From Rhodovulum sulfidophilum (GTDB lineage: Bacteria; Pseudomonadota; Alphaproteobacteria; Rhodobacterales; Rhodobacteraceae): a DNA stretch of 64,000 nucleotides. How positions within the stretch are numbered: position 1 is the first letter of the stretch; each line of letters starts with the position of its first letter. Location of the stretch: assembly GCA_003241785.1 (NCBI GenBank), contig QFPW01000002.1, forward strand, positions 248,001 to 312,000, given 5' to 3'. Below are positions 1-8,676 of this stretch, piece after piece. The notes beneath the pieces are model-generated. The model was not told where the DNA came from. It was given only the letters and a program-made list of their open reading frames with translations, and did no database searches. Made by a program: the position numbers and the translations under genes.

Positions 1-2753
1 TCACCGCCGCCGATACCGAGCCGGTCGACGTGCTGATAGAAGCGCTCCGCGCGCGCGGCTTCGACGCCGTCGGCGCCTTCGCGACCTCGCTCAAGGCGCC
101 CGCCTCGGCGGAGTGGCTGCGCGGGCACCTCGCATCGGAACCATGGGCCGCGATCGTCAACGCCACCGCCTTTTCCGCGAAGGGCGCGGACGGCGCCTCG
201 CCGCTCGACGCCGCCGGCTGCCCGGTGTTCCAGGTCGCGCTCTCGACCGCGCGGCGGAAGGACTGGGAAGGCTCGACCCGGGGCCTCTCCGCCGCCGATC
301 TCGCGATGCACGTGGTGCTGCCCGAGGTCGACGGCCGGATCTTCGCCGGCGTCGCGAGCTTCAAGGCGCCGACCCGCCGCGATCCCGAGCTCCAGTTTTC
401 CCGTTTCGCGCATCGCGCCGAACCGGGCAGGATCGGCGCGATCGCCGACCGGGTCGCCGCCTGGCACCGGCTCGCGGCGACGCCGGCGGCCGAGCGGCGC
501 CTGGCGCTCGTGCTCTCCACCTATCCCGGCCGCGCCGACCAGATGGCGCACGCGGTCGGCCTCGACGCGCTCGCCTCGGCCGAGGCGATCCTCGAGGACC
601 TCGCGGCCGATGGCTATGCGACCGGCGGCACGGCGGCGCCGCTCCCGGAGGCGCTGGGCGGCTTGCCCGGCGATGAAACCCGCTGTCCCGGGCTTGACCC
701 GGGACCTCGGGGCCGGAGCGCGGCCCATGGGGGTCGAGACCCCGGGTCGAGCCCGGGGCGGCGCGGCGAGGGGGCCGACCTGGCCGCGGATCCCGGATTC
801 CCGCTCGCGGACTACGCCGCCGCGCTCACGGGCCTGCCCGAGCCGCTCCGCGCCGATCTCGCCGCCGCCTGGGGGGACCCCGCCGATGATCCGGCGGTCG
901 TCGACGGCGCCTTCCGCTTCGCCGCCACGCGGCGCGGGAAGGTCCTCGTGGCGCTCCAGCCCGAGCGGGGCGAGACCGGCGCCCGGGTGGATGACTACCA
1001 CGACCTTTCCCGCGTGCCCCGCCACGCCTATGTCGCCTTCTACCTCTGGCTCCGGTCCCGCGGCATCCACGCGCTCATTCATCTCGGCGCGCATGGCACG
1101 CTCGAATGGCTGCCGGGCAAGTCGGTCGCGCTCTCGGCCGACTGCTGGCCCGAGGCGCTGATCGGCCCGACGCCGGTCGTCTATCCCTTCATCGTCAACG
1201 ACCCCGGCGAGGCGGCGCAGGCGAAGCGGCGGACCGGCGCGGTCACGCTCGGCCACGCGCCGCCGCCGCTGACCGCCTCGGCGATCCCGCCGGAGCTGCT
1301 GCCGCTCGAGGCGATGCTCGACGAATATTCGACCGCCGACGGGCTCGACCCGGCGCGGCGCGACCGGCTGATCGCCGACATCCGCGCCGAAGCCGCCGCG
1401 CGCGGCGTCTCCGAGGATATCGGCCTGCCCGAGGAGGCCTCGGCGGCCGAGGCGATCCCGCGCATCGACCGCTTCGTCTGCGACCTGAAGGAAAGCCAGT
1501 TCGGCGACGGGCTGCACGTCCACGGCCGGGGCGAGACCGGCGCGGGCGAGCGCGCCGGGCTTCTCGCCGCGCTCGCCGGGCGTTTCGTGCCGGGCGGCCC
1601 CTCGGGTTCGCCCTGGCGCGGCCGCGCCGACGTGCTGCCCACCGGGCGCAACCTCTACACGACCGACCCGCGCGCGGTGCCGTCCCGCGCCGCGCACGCC
1701 CAAGGCGTGAAGCTCGCCGAGGAGCTGCTGCGACGGCATCTGCAGGACCATGGCGACTGGCCGCGCGGGCTGGTGCTCGACCTCTGGGGCTCGGCCACGA
1801 TGCGCACGGCGGGCGAGGAATTCGCGATGGCGCTGCATCTCGCGGGCCTCGCGCCGCGCTGGGACGAGGGCTCGCAGCGGGTCGCGGGGTTCGAGATCCT
1901 GCCGCTCGCGCTGCTCGGCCGGCCGCGGATCGACGTCACGCTGCGCGTCTCGGGCCTGTTCCGCGACGTCTTCCCGACGCTCTCCCAGCTCTTCGACCAG
2001 GCCGCCGCCGCGCTCGGGGAGCGCGAGGAGGCGCCGGAGGACAATCCCTATCTCGCCCTGGGCCCGCGCGTCTTCGGCCCCCGCCCCGGCGCCTACGGGC
2101 TTGGTCTGGGCGCGGCGCTCGAGGACTACACCGACGCGGGCCGCGCCGCGGCGGGCGAGGCCTGGCTTTCCGCCTCGGCCTGGGCCTTCGACGCGGCGGG
2201 CGAGGCGACCCCGGCCCGCGCGGCGCTCGAGGCCCGCGTGGGCGCGGCCGAGGCCTTCGTCCACGCGCAGGATCTGATCGAGACCGACCTCTTGCTCGCG
2301 GCCGACTACGCCGCGCACGAGGCGGGCTTCGCCGCCGCCGCCGCGGCGCTCGGGGGGCCCGCGCCCGCGCTCTACCATCTCGACGCGACCGATCCCGAGG
2401 CGCCCCGCGCCCGGACGCTGCCCGAAGAGATCGCCCGCGTCGTCCGCGCCCGGGCGGCCAATCCGGTCTGGGCCGACGGCATGACGCGGCACGGCTTCCG
2501 CGGCGCGGCCGAGATCACCGCGACGCTCGACCATCTCGCGGCCTTCGCCCATCTCGCGCGGGCCGTGCCGCCGCATCTCTTCGACCTCTATCACGAGGCG
2601 ACGCTCGGCCGGCCCGAGATCGTCGCCTTCATGGACGACGCGAACCCCGGCGCGCTCGCGGCGCTGCGCGACCGCTTCCGCCGGCTGCGCGAGGCGGGGC
2701 TCTGGGTCACGCGGCGGAACTCGATCGCCGCGGCGGTGGAGCGCGGCGCATGA
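1..2753 (+). CDS. cobN: Cobaltochelatase subunit CobN (5' end outside window)
   Basis: Large subunit of the aerobic ATP-dependent cobaltochelatase, which inserts cobalt into hydrogenobyrinic acid a,c-diamide in the cytoplasm together with CobS and CobT (neither is in this window). The frame is open through the left edge. About 915 residues are visible against roughly 1,100-1,280 for the family, so the N-terminus is missing. CobN/magnesium-chelatase-H signatures are present: HLGAHGTLEWLPGK near visible residue 360, then NLYTTDPRAVPS and LWGSATMRTAGEE. Residues about 227-255 are encoded by an interspersed palindromic repeat kept in frame, rich in Gly, Pro and Arg (PGLDPG, DPGSSPGR); it is unlikely to be part of the ancestral fold. 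The stop overlaps the cobG start (ATGA), so the genes are translationally coupled. Confidence 0.95.
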   Translation, partial: TAADTEPVDVLIEALRARGFDAVGAFATSLKAPASAEWLRGHLASEPWAAIVNATAFSAKGADGASPLDAAGCPVFQVALSTARRKDWEGSTRGLSAADLAMHVVLPEVDGRIFAGVASFKAPTRRDPELQFSRFAHRAEPGRIGAIADRVAAWHRLAATPAAERRLALVLSTYPGRADQMAHAVGLDALASAEAILEDLAADGYATGGTAAPLPEALGGLPGDETRCPGLDPGPRGRSAAHGGRDPGSSPGRRGEGADLAADPGFPLADYAAALTGLPEPLRADLAAAWGDPADDPAVVDGAFRFAATRRGKVLVALQPERGETGARVDDYHDLSRVPRHAYVAFYLWLRSRGIHALIHLGAHGTLEWLPGKSVALSADCWPEALIGPTPVVYPFIVNDPGEAAQAKRRTGAVTLGHAPPPLTASAIPPELLPLEAMLDEYSTADGLDPARRDRLIADIRAEAAARGVSEDIGLPEEASAAEAIPRIDRFVCDLKESQFGDGLHVHGRGETGAGERAGLLAALAGRFVPGGPSGSPWRGRADVLPTGRNLYTTDPRAVPSRAAHAQGVKLAEELLRRHLQDHGDWPRGLVLDLWGSATMRTAGEEFAMALHLAGLAPRWDEGSQRVAGFEILPLALLGRPRIDVTLRVSGLFRDVFPTLSQLFDQAAAALGEREEAPEDNPYLALGPRVFGPRPGAYGLGLGAALEDYTDAGRAAAGEAWLSASAWAFDAAGEATPARAALEARVGAAEAFVHAQDLIETDLLLAADYAAHEAGFAAAAAALGGPAPALYHLDATDPEAPRARTLPEEIARVVRARAANPVWADGMTRHGFRGAAEITATLDHLAAFAHLARAVPPHLFDLYHEATLGRPEIVAFMDDANPGALAALRDRFRRLREAGLWVTRRNSIAAAVERGA
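683..764. repeat. Interspersed palindromic repeat inside cobN
   Basis: Two inverted GC-rich arms, TCCCGGGCTTGACCCGGGA and GACCCCGGGTCGAGCCCGG, are separated by about 30 bases. Related copies occur at 8456-8637, 10806-10888, 14756-14985 and 62040-62125. Here the element sits inside cobN, adds about 28 codons and introduces no stop. Confidence 0.8.
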
Positions 2754-3928
2754 TCCCCGCGGCCCGGACACCGCGCTCGGAGCCCGGGCCGCGCGTGCGC
2801 GGCTGGTGCCCCGGCGCGCTCCGCCCGATGGAATCGGGCGACGGCTGGATCGTCCGCCTGCGCCCGGCCCTCGGCCGGCTCTCCCCCGACCAGGCGCGCG
2901 GCGTCGCCCGGCTGGCGCGAACGCATGGCAACGGACAGCTCGACCTCTCGGCCCGCGCCAACCCGCAGATCCGGGGCGTGACGCGGGAGAGCCACGCGCC
3001 CCTGATCGAGGGCTTGCGCGCCTTCGGCCTCGTCGCCGCCAGCGTGGAAGCCGAGGCGCGGCGGACCGTCATGCTCACGCCCTTCGCCACCGCCGCGGAC
3101 GACGCGCTCGCGCGGGCGCTGGAAGCCGCGCTCGCCGAAGGCCCGGAGCTGCCCTCCAAGTTCGGCTTCGCCGTCGACACCGGCCCGCGGCCGGTCCTTA
3201 CCGGGACGCCGGCCGACATCCGCCTCGAACGCTCGGCGCGGGGCGCGCTGATCCTGCGCGCCGATGGCATGGCGCTCGGCGCGGCGGTGACCGAAGCCGA
3301 GGCGCCCGCCCGCGCCGTGGCGCTCGCGCGCTGGTTCCTCGCCTCGGGCGGCGTCTCCGGCGGCAGGGGGCGGATGGCGGCCCATGTCGCGCGCGGCGCC
3401 GTCCCGCCCGGCGCCAACGATGTCACCCCCGCCGCCCCGCTCGGGCCGCCCGCGCCGGGGTCGCATCCGATGGGCCTTCTCGCCGCCTTCGCCTTCGGCG
3501 CGCTCGACGCGGAAACCCTCGCGGCGCTGGCCGAGACCGGCGCCGAGCTGCGGCTGACGCCCTGGCGGATGCTGCTCGCGGTCGGGCTCGACGCCGCGCC
3601 GGCGATCCCCGGCCTCGTCACCGATCCGGCCGATCCGCTGCTCCGGGTCGCCGCCTGCGTCGGCGCGCCCGCCTGCCCCTCCGGCTTCGCCGCCACCCGG
3701 CCGCTCGCCCGCGCGCTCGCGCCGCGCGTGCCCTCGGGGAGCTTCCTGCATGTCTCGGGCTGCGCCAAGGGTTGCGCGCATCCCAAGGCCGCGCCATTAA
3801 CCCTCGTCGCGGGCGGGGAGGGCTTCGCGGCCGTCCGGAACGGCTCCGCCGCCGGCCGACCCGAGACGCCGCCCCGCCCCGCCGCCGCCATCGCCGCCGA
3901 TCCCGGCCCCCTCATCGAGACGCCCTGA
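2750..3928 (+). CDS. cobG: Precorrin-3B synthase
   Basis: CobG is an oxygen-dependent iron-sulfur enzyme of the sulfite/nitrite-reductase fold. It converts precorrin-3A to precorrin-3B by hydroxylation and gamma-lactone formation, the step that commits to the aerobic route. The 392-residue protein has cysteines arranged as expected for a [4Fe-4S] site: ACVGAPACPSG near residue 300 and SGCAKGCAHP near residue 336. It is slightly shorter than the best-studied homologues (about 400-460 residues). The ATG overlaps the cobN stop and the TGA overlaps the cobH start by one base. Its position directly after cobN and before cobH is typical of rhodobacterial cob operons. Confidence 0.93.
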   Translation: MIPAARTPRSEPGPRVRGWCPGALRPMESGDGWIVRLRPALGRLSPDQARGVARLARTHGNGQLDLSARANPQIRGVTRESHAPLIEGLRAFGLVAASVEAEARRTVMLTPFATAADDALARALEAALAEGPELPSKFGFAVDTGPRPVLTGTPADIRLERSARGALILRADGMALGAAVTEAEAPARAVALARWFLASGGVSGGRGRMAAHVARGAVPPGANDVTPAAPLGPPAPGSHPMGLLAAFAFGALDAETLAALAETGAELRLTPWRMLLAVGLDAAPAIPGLVTDPADPLLRVAACVGAPACPSGFAATRPLARALAPRVPSGSFLHVSGCAKGCAHPKAAPLTLVAGGEGFAAVRNGSAAGRPETPPRPAAAIAADPGPLIETP

Positions 3929-4557
3929 TGCCGCATCTCTACGAAACCGACGGGGCCGCGATCTACGCCCGCTCCTTCGCGACCATAAGGGGCGAGGCCG
4001 ATCTCGGCCGCTTCGCCCCCGCCGAGGAGAAGGTCGTGGTCCGGATGATCCACGCCGCCGGCATGGTCGGGCTGGAGCGGCACATCCGCTTCACCCCCGG
4101 CATGGCCGAGGCGGCCCGGGCCGCGCTCGCCGCCGGCGCGCCGATCCTCTGCGACGCCTATATGGTGAGCGAGGGCATCACCCGGCCCCGCCTGCCCGCG
4201 AACAACGAGGTCATCTGCGCGCTACGCGATCCGAGGGTGCCGGATCTCGCGCGGGAGATGGGCAATACCCGCTCGGCCGCGGCCTTCGAGATCCTGCGGC
4301 CGCGCCTCGGCGGCGCGCTGGTGGCGATCGGCAACGCGCCGACCGCGCTCTTTCATCTTCTGAACATGCTCGAGGATCCGGACTGTCCGCGGCCCGCGGC
4401 GATCATCGGCTGCCCGGTCGGCTTCGTCGGCGCGGCGGAATCGAAGGAGGCGCTCTTCGCGGCGCCCCCCGCCCCGGCGCTGATCGTCGAGGGGCGGCTC
4501 GGCGGCTCGGCGATCACGGTGGCCGCCGTCAACGCGCTCGCGAGCGAGAAGGAGTGA
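3928..4557 (+). CDS. cobH: Precorrin-8X methylmutase
   Basis: CobH moves the C-11 methyl group to C-12, turning precorrin-8X into hydrogenobyrinic acid. The protein has 209 residues, the usual length. It carries the family motif MIHAAGMVGLERHIRF, whose first His (residue about 43) corresponds to the catalytic histidine of CobH. Other conserved blocks are ILCDAYMVSEGI, AIGNAPTALFHLL and IIGCPVGFVGAAESK. The ATG overlaps the cobG stop by one base, so it is part of the same polycistronic message. Confidence 0.96.
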   Translation: MPHLYETDGAAIYARSFATIRGEADLGRFAPAEEKVVVRMIHAAGMVGLERHIRFTPGMAEAARAALAAGAPILCDAYMVSEGITRPRLPANNEVICALRDPRVPDLAREMGNTRSAAAFEILRPRLGGALVAIGNAPTALFHLLNMLEDPDCPRPAAIIGCPVGFVGAAESKEALFAAPPAPALIVEGRLGGSAITVAAVNALASEKE

Positions 4558-4562
4558 TCGCC

Positions 4563-5327
4563 GTGAACCAGGGCAAGGTCATCTGCGTCGGCCTCGGTCC
4601 GGGCGATCCGGAGCTCATGAGCGTGCGCGCCGACCGGCTGATCCGGGGCGCCTCGACCATCGCCTATTTCCGCAAGGCCGGCCGCGCGGGACAGGCGCGG
4701 CGGATCGTCGAGGGGATGATCGCGCCCTCCGCGCGCGAGATCGCGATGGAATATCCGGTCACGACCGAAATCGGCTTCGAGACCGAGGAATACGACACCG
4801 CGCTCTCCGGCTTCTACGACGCCGAGGCGGAGCGGCTCGCGGCCATCGCGGCGACCGGCGCGGAGGTGGTGGTGATCTGCGAGGGCGACCCGTTCTTCTA
4901 CGGCTCGTTCATGCATCTGCACTGGCGGCTGCGCGACCGGGTGACGGTCGAGGTCGTGCCCGGGATCACCGGCATGTCCGGCTGCTGGACCGCGACCGGC
5001 GTGCCGATCACCTGGGGCGACGACGCGCTCACCGTGCTGCCCGCCACCCTGCCCGAGGCCGAGCTGATCCGGCGCGCCTCGGGCGCGGACGCGCTCGTCT
5101 TCATGAAGATCGGCCGCAATCTCGCCAAGCTGACCCGCGCGCTCGCCGCCGTCGGCCGGCTCGACGCCGCCTGGCTGGTCGAGCGCGGCACGATGCCGAA
5201 CGAGCGCGTCGCCCGCCTCGCCGCCGTCGATCCGGCCGACTGCCCCTATTTCGCCATCGTGCTGGTGCATGGCCAGGGCCGCCGCCCGGGCGCGGCCCGC
5301 GCCGCCCTGGAAGCCGCCGCCGAATGA
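4563..5327 (+). CDS. cobI: Precorrin-2 C20-methyltransferase
   Basis: SAM-dependent tetrapyrrole methylase that methylates C-20 of precorrin-2 to give precorrin-3A. The TP-methylase glycine loop GLGPGDPELMSV is at the N-terminus, with ICEGDPFFYGS and VPGITGMSGCW further on. An in-frame GTG at 4554 overlaps the cobH stop. The GTG at 4563 is preferred because AAGGAG lies at 4549-4554, a normal distance upstream; it gives 254 residues. The 3' end overlaps cobJ by ATGA. Confidence 0.95.
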   Translation: MNQGKVICVGLGPGDPELMSVRADRLIRGASTIAYFRKAGRAGQARRIVEGMIAPSAREIAMEYPVTTEIGFETEEYDTALSGFYDAEAERLAAIAATGAEVVVICEGDPFFYGSFMHLHWRLRDRVTVEVVPGITGMSGCWTATGVPITWGDDALTVLPATLPEAELIRRASGADALVFMKIGRNLAKLTRALAAVGRLDAAWLVERGTMPNERVARLAAVDPADCPYFAIVLVHGQGRRPGAARAALEAAAE

Positions 5328-6058
5328 GCGGCTGGCTCGCCATCGCGGGGCTCGGCCCGGGCGCGGAGGCGCTGGTGACGCCCGAGGTCGCCGAGGCGCT
5401 GGCGCAGGCGACCGATGTCATCGGCTATTTCCCCTATGTCGCGCGCGTGCCCGAGCGGCCCGGCCTGACGCGCCACGCCTCGGACAACCGCGTGGAGCTC
5501 GACCGCGCCCGGCTCGCGCTGACGCTGGCGGCGGCGGGTCGGCGCGTGGTGATCGTCTCCTCGGGCGACCCCGGCGTCTTCGCCATGGCCTCGGCGGTGT
5601 TCGAGGCGCTGGAGGCCGCGCCGGAACACGCCGCGCTGCCGATCCGCGTCCTGCCCGGCATCACCGCGATGCTCGCCGCCGCCGCGCGCGCCGGCGCGCC
5701 GCTCGGCCATGATTTCTGCGCGATCAACCTCTCGGACAATCTCAAGCCCTGGGAGTTGATCGAGCGCCGGCTGCGCGCCGCGGCGCAGGCCGATTTCGCG
5801 ATCGCGCTCTACAATCCCCGCTCGAAGGCGCGCCCCGAGGGCTTCGCCCGCGCGCTCGACCTCCTGCGCGAGACCTGCGGCGCGGACCGGCTCATCACCT
5901 TCGCCCGCGCGGTGACGACGCCCGAGGAGCATATCGAGACCGTGACGCTCGGGGAGGCGACGCCCGGGATGGCCGACATGCGTACCGTCGTTCTCGTCGG
6001 CAATTCCGCGACCCGGCGGGTCGGGCGCCACGTCTACAGCCCGAGGCGCGCCTCGTGA
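5324..6058 (+). CDS. cobJ: Precorrin-3B C17-methyltransferase
   Basis: SAM-dependent enzyme that methylates C-17 of precorrin-3B and drives ring contraction to precorrin-4. The 244 residues carry the glycine loop GLGPGAEALVTPEV, the SSGDPGVFAMAS segment, and the CobJ/CbiH-specific region INLSDNLKPWELIERR. There is no extra iron-sulfur domain, as expected for an aerobic pathway. The start overlaps cobI (ATGA). The last 25 bases overlap the 3' end of cobK, which is on the opposite strand, so the two transcripts are convergent and complementary there. Confidence 0.95.
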   Translation: MSGWLAIAGLGPGAEALVTPEVAEALAQATDVIGYFPYVARVPERPGLTRHASDNRVELDRARLALTLAAAGRRVVIVSSGDPGVFAMASAVFEALEAAPEHAALPIRVLPGITAMLAAAARAGAPLGHDFCAINLSDNLKPWELIERRLRAAAQADFAIALYNPRSKARPEGFARALDLLRETCGADRLITFARAVTTPEEHIETVTLGEATPGMADMRTVVLVGNSATRRVGRHVYSPRRAS

Positions 6059-6792
6059 GCGAGCCAGCCCATCACCTCGGCGACGGTGCCCGCGACGCGG
6101 CGCTCGGGCACGGCGGGACGGTCGATCATCAGGACCGGCAGCCCGAGGTCGCGCGCCGCGGCGAGCTTCGCCTCCGCGCCCGCGCCGCCGGAATTCTTCG
6201 CGACGATCAGGCCCACGCCGTGCTCGCGGAGCAGCGCGCGGTCCTCGGCGACGGAGAAGGGTCCGCGCGCGATCACCACCTCGGCGTTCGGGAGCGGCGG
6301 CGCGTCCACGGGATCGACCAGCCGCAGCAGGTAGCGGTGCTCGGGCCGGGCGGCGAAGGGTGCGAGCCCCTGCTTGCCGATCGCGAGAAAGACCACGGTC
6401 GGCGCGCGCGGCAAGGCCTCGGCCGCCGCCGGGACATCGGCCACGCGGGTCCAGCGGTCGCCCTGCCCCGCCACCCACGCCGGCCGCTCGAAGGCGAGGA
6501 GCGGCACGCCCTCGGCGGCGCAGGCCAGGGCGGCGTTGGCGCTCATCCGCGCGGCGAAGGGATGCGTCGCATCGACCACCGCCGCGATCCGCTCGGCGCG
6601 GAGATAGGCCCGAAGCCCCGCGACGCCGCCGAAGCCGCCGACCCGCACCGGGAGCGGCCGCGCGCGCGGCGCGGCGACCCGGCCGGCGTAGGAATAGACC
6701 GCCGGCCAGTTCCGCGCGGCCAGCGCCTCGGCGAGCGCGTTCGCCTCGCTCGTGCCGCCGAGCAGCAGCACGCGGCCCGGGTGGGGTCCCAT
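6034..6792 (-). CDS. cobK: Precorrin-6A reductase, antisense inside the cob operon
   Basis: NADPH-dependent reductase that converts precorrin-6A to precorrin-6B (dihydro-precorrin-6X). The 252 residues begin MGPHPGRVLLLGGTSEAN, a nucleotide-binding start typical of CobK/CbiJ. VDATHPFAARMS and ARGPFSVAEDRALL are further family blocks, and IVAKNSGGAGAEAKL lies near the C-terminus. Longer upstream starts exist, but the ATG at 6792 fits family length. The gene fills the space between cobJ and cobL on the opposite strand: 25 bases overlap cobJ, and its ATG shares the sequence CATG with the cobL start. Confidence 0.94.
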   Translation of the reverse strand: MGPHPGRVLLLGGTSEANALAEALAARNWPAVYSYAGRVAAPRARPLPVRVGGFGGVAGLRAYLRAERIAAVVDATHPFAARMSANAALACAAEGVPLLAFERPAWVAGQGDRWTRVADVPAAAEALPRAPTVVFLAIGKQGLAPFAARPEHRYLLRLVDPVDAPPLPNAEVVIARGPFSVAEDRALLREHGVGLIVAKNSGGAGAEAKLAAARDLGLPVLMIDRPAVPERRVAGTVAEVMGWLAHEARLGL

Positions 6793-8044
6793 GGCTGATC
6801 CCGTCTCCGCGCTGACCGCCGCCTCCGACATCGCCCCTCCCGCCGCGGCGGCCCCCTGGCTCGCGATCATCGGCATCGGCGAGGATGGCCTCGCCGGGCT
6901 CTCCGAGGCAAGCCGCGCCACGCTCGACGCCGCGGAGATCGTCTTCGGCGGCCCGCGTCACCTGGCGCTCGGCGCGATCGCGGCCGACCGCGCCGAGGCC
7001 TGGCCGGTGCCCTTCGCGCTCGGCCCCCTGCTCGCGCGGCGCGGCCGGCCGACCGCCGCGCTCGTCTCCGGCGACCCGTTCTGGCACGGCGCGGGCGCCT
7101 CGATCGCGGCGCATCTCGCGCCCGGCGAATGGCGCGCCCATCCCGCGCCGTCGAGCGTCGCGCTCGCCGCCGCCCGGCTCGGCTGGCCGCTCGAGCGCGT
7201 GACCTGCCTCGGCCTGCACGCCGCGCCGGCCGAGCATCTCGCGCCGCATCTCGCCCGGGGCGCCCGGATTCTCTGCACGCTCCGCGACGGCGCGGCCGCC
7301 GGGGAACTCGCCGGCTGGCTCACCGACCGGGGCCTCGGCATGGCGCGGCTCACCGTGCTCGAAGCCCTCGGCGGCCCGCGCGAGCGGGTGCGCGCCGTCC
7401 CGGCCCGCGCCTTCGCCCTCACCGACGTCGCCGCCCCGGTGGCGATGGCGATCGACCTCGCGGAGGCCCCGCGCGGCACCGGACGCGCGCGCGCCCCCGG
7501 CCTGCCCGAGGCGGCTTTCGCGAGCGACGGCCAGATCACCAAATCGCCGGTCCGCGCCCTGACGCTGGCGGCGCTGGCTCCCCGGCCCGGCGAGCATCTC
7601 TGGGACATCGGCGCGGGTTCGGGCTCGGTCTCGGTCGAATGGCTGCTCGCGGCGCCCGGCACCAGCGCGACGGCGCTCGAGCCCCGCGCCGACCGGACGC
7701 GCAACATCGCCGCGAACGCGACCGCCTTCGGCCTCGCCGACCGGCTCCGCCTCGTCGAGGGCCGCGCGCCCGAGGCGCTCGACGCGCTTCCGCCGCCGGA
7801 CGCGATCTTCGTCGGAGGCGGCGGCTCGGCGGAGCTCTTCGACCGGCTCTGGCAACTCGCGCCTCCCGGCGCGCGGATCGTCGCGAACGCGGTGACGCTC
7901 GAGACCGAGGCGCTGCTGGTCGCCCTCGCCGCGCGGCGTGGCGGCGAGCTCCTCCGCATGGACTTCGCCCGCGCCGAGCCGCTCGGCCGCTCCCGCGGCT
8001 GGCAGCCGCTCCGGCCGGTCACGCAATGGAGCGTCACGCGATGA
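6791..8044 (+). CDS. cobL: Precorrin-6Y C5,15-methyltransferase (decarboxylating)
   Basis: Bifunctional enzyme that methylates C-5 and C-15 and decarboxylates the C-12 acetate, giving precorrin-8X. Residues about 15-215 form the CbiE-type methylase (IIGIGEDGLAGLSEASRA, VSGDPFWHGAG). Residues about 240-417 form the CbiT-type Rossmann methylase (LWDIGAGSGSVSVEWLL). Total length is 417 residues, as expected for the fused form. The ATG at 6791 is chosen because it gives the family N-terminus; upstream in-frame starts would run further into cobK. The first two bases overlap cobK head to head. The 3' end overlaps cobE (ATGA). Confidence 0.95.
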   Translation: MADPVSALTAASDIAPPAAAAPWLAIIGIGEDGLAGLSEASRATLDAAEIVFGGPRHLALGAIAADRAEAWPVPFALGPLLARRGRPTAALVSGDPFWHGAGASIAAHLAPGEWRAHPAPSSVALAAARLGWPLERVTCLGLHAAPAEHLAPHLARGARILCTLRDGAAAGELAGWLTDRGLGMARLTVLEALGGPRERVRAVPARAFALTDVAAPVAMAIDLAEAPRGTGRARAPGLPEAAFASDGQITKSPVRALTLAALAPRPGEHLWDIGAGSGSVSVEWLLAAPGTSATALEPRADRTRNIAANATAFGLADRLRLVEGRAPEALDALPPPDAIFVGGGGSAELFDRLWQLAPPGARIVANAVTLETEALLVALAARRGGELLRMDFARAEPLGRSRGWQPLRPVTQWSVTR

Positions 8045-8676
8045 CGGCCGCCCCCACGACGGGCAAGCCGACGACGGGCAAGCCGACCCGGATCGCGGGC
8101 CTCGGCTTCCGCGCCCGGGCGCCGCTCGCCTCGCTCCGCGCCGCGCTCGACGCCGCGGGCGGTCCGGCGGGCCTCGCGGCGCTCGCCACCGCCAGCGCCA
8201 AGGCCGAGGCGCCGGTGCTCCACGCGCTCGCGGCCGAGCTCGGCCTGCCGATCCGCGCCATCGCCGCGCCCGATCTCGCGGCGCAGCCGACGCTCACCCG
8301 CTCGGCCCGGGTCGAAGCGCTCCACGGCGCGGGCAGTCTCGCCGAAGCCGCCGCCCTCGCCGCGCTCGGCCCCGGCGCGCGGCTGCTCGGCCCCCGCGCC
8401 GCGGCGCCGGACGGCATGGCGACGGCGGCGATCGCCGAGGCCCCAACCATTGGCGCTGTCCCGGGCTCGCCCCGGGACCTCGACGCGAAAGCACCGCGCT
8501 CGGGCCTCAAGGTCCCGCATCAGGTCCGGGACAGCGGAGACGGAGCGCTCCGCCCCGGGATCGAGGTCTCGGGTCGAGCCCGGGACGGCGCTTCCGAAAG
8601 CGCCCACCCCGCCCCGGATCACGTCCGGGACGGCGGAGCACCAGCGGCGACCGACGTCCCGAGGACCATCCCATGA
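8041..8676 (+). CDS. cobE: CobE/CbiG C-terminal-domain protein with repeat-derived tail
   Basis: Small cobalamin-pathway protein related to the C-terminal domain of CbiG; its exact aerobic role is unsettled. Residues about 16-135 match the family (RIAGLGFRARAPLASLRAA, then TASAKAEAPVLHALAAELG). The N-terminus has a short duplicated peptide, PTTGKPTTGKP. CobE proteins are usually about 120-150 residues, but this one has 211. The last 70 or so residues coincide with a run of interspersed palindromic repeats and look like neutral read-through (for example PGSPRDLDAKAPR). The start overlaps cobL and the stop overlaps the cobM ATG. Confidence 0.8.
   Translation: MTAAPTTGKPTTGKPTRIAGLGFRARAPLASLRAALDAAGGPAGLAALATASAKAEAPVLHALAAELGLPIRAIAAPDLAAQPTLTRSARVEALHGAGSLAEAAALAALGPGARLLGPRAAAPDGMATAAIAEAPTIGAVPGSPRDLDAKAPRSGLKVPHQVRDSGDGALRPGIEVSGRARDGASESAHPAPDHVRDGGAPAATDVPRTIP
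8456..8637. repeat. Cluster of palindromic repeat units in the 3' part of cobE
   Basis: At least three arm-like segments of the cobN repeat family occur in tandem: TCCCGGGCTCGCCCCGGGA near 8459, CAGGTCCGGGACAGCGG near 8521, and CTCGGGTCGAGCCCGGGAC near 8569, plus a degenerate CCGGATCACGTCCGG near 8613. The whole stretch is translated as the C-terminus of CobE and does not disturb the cobM start. Confidence 0.7.

Noticed and set aside
683..764. cobN as a disrupted gene because of the repeat
   Set aside because: The repeat keeps the frame with no stop, and downstream motifs are intact, so the gene is treated as functional.
2591..4083. Overlapping long minus-strand frames across cobG and the start of cobH
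   Set aside because: They are shadows of the coupled cobG and cobH genes, with low-complexity translations and no start signals.
5246..8026. Very long minus-strand open frame across cobJ, cobK and cobL
   Set aside because: The product is Arg/Gly/Ala-rich without any family pattern, as expected from antisense frames in very GC-rich DNA. The genuine genes in the region are well recognised.
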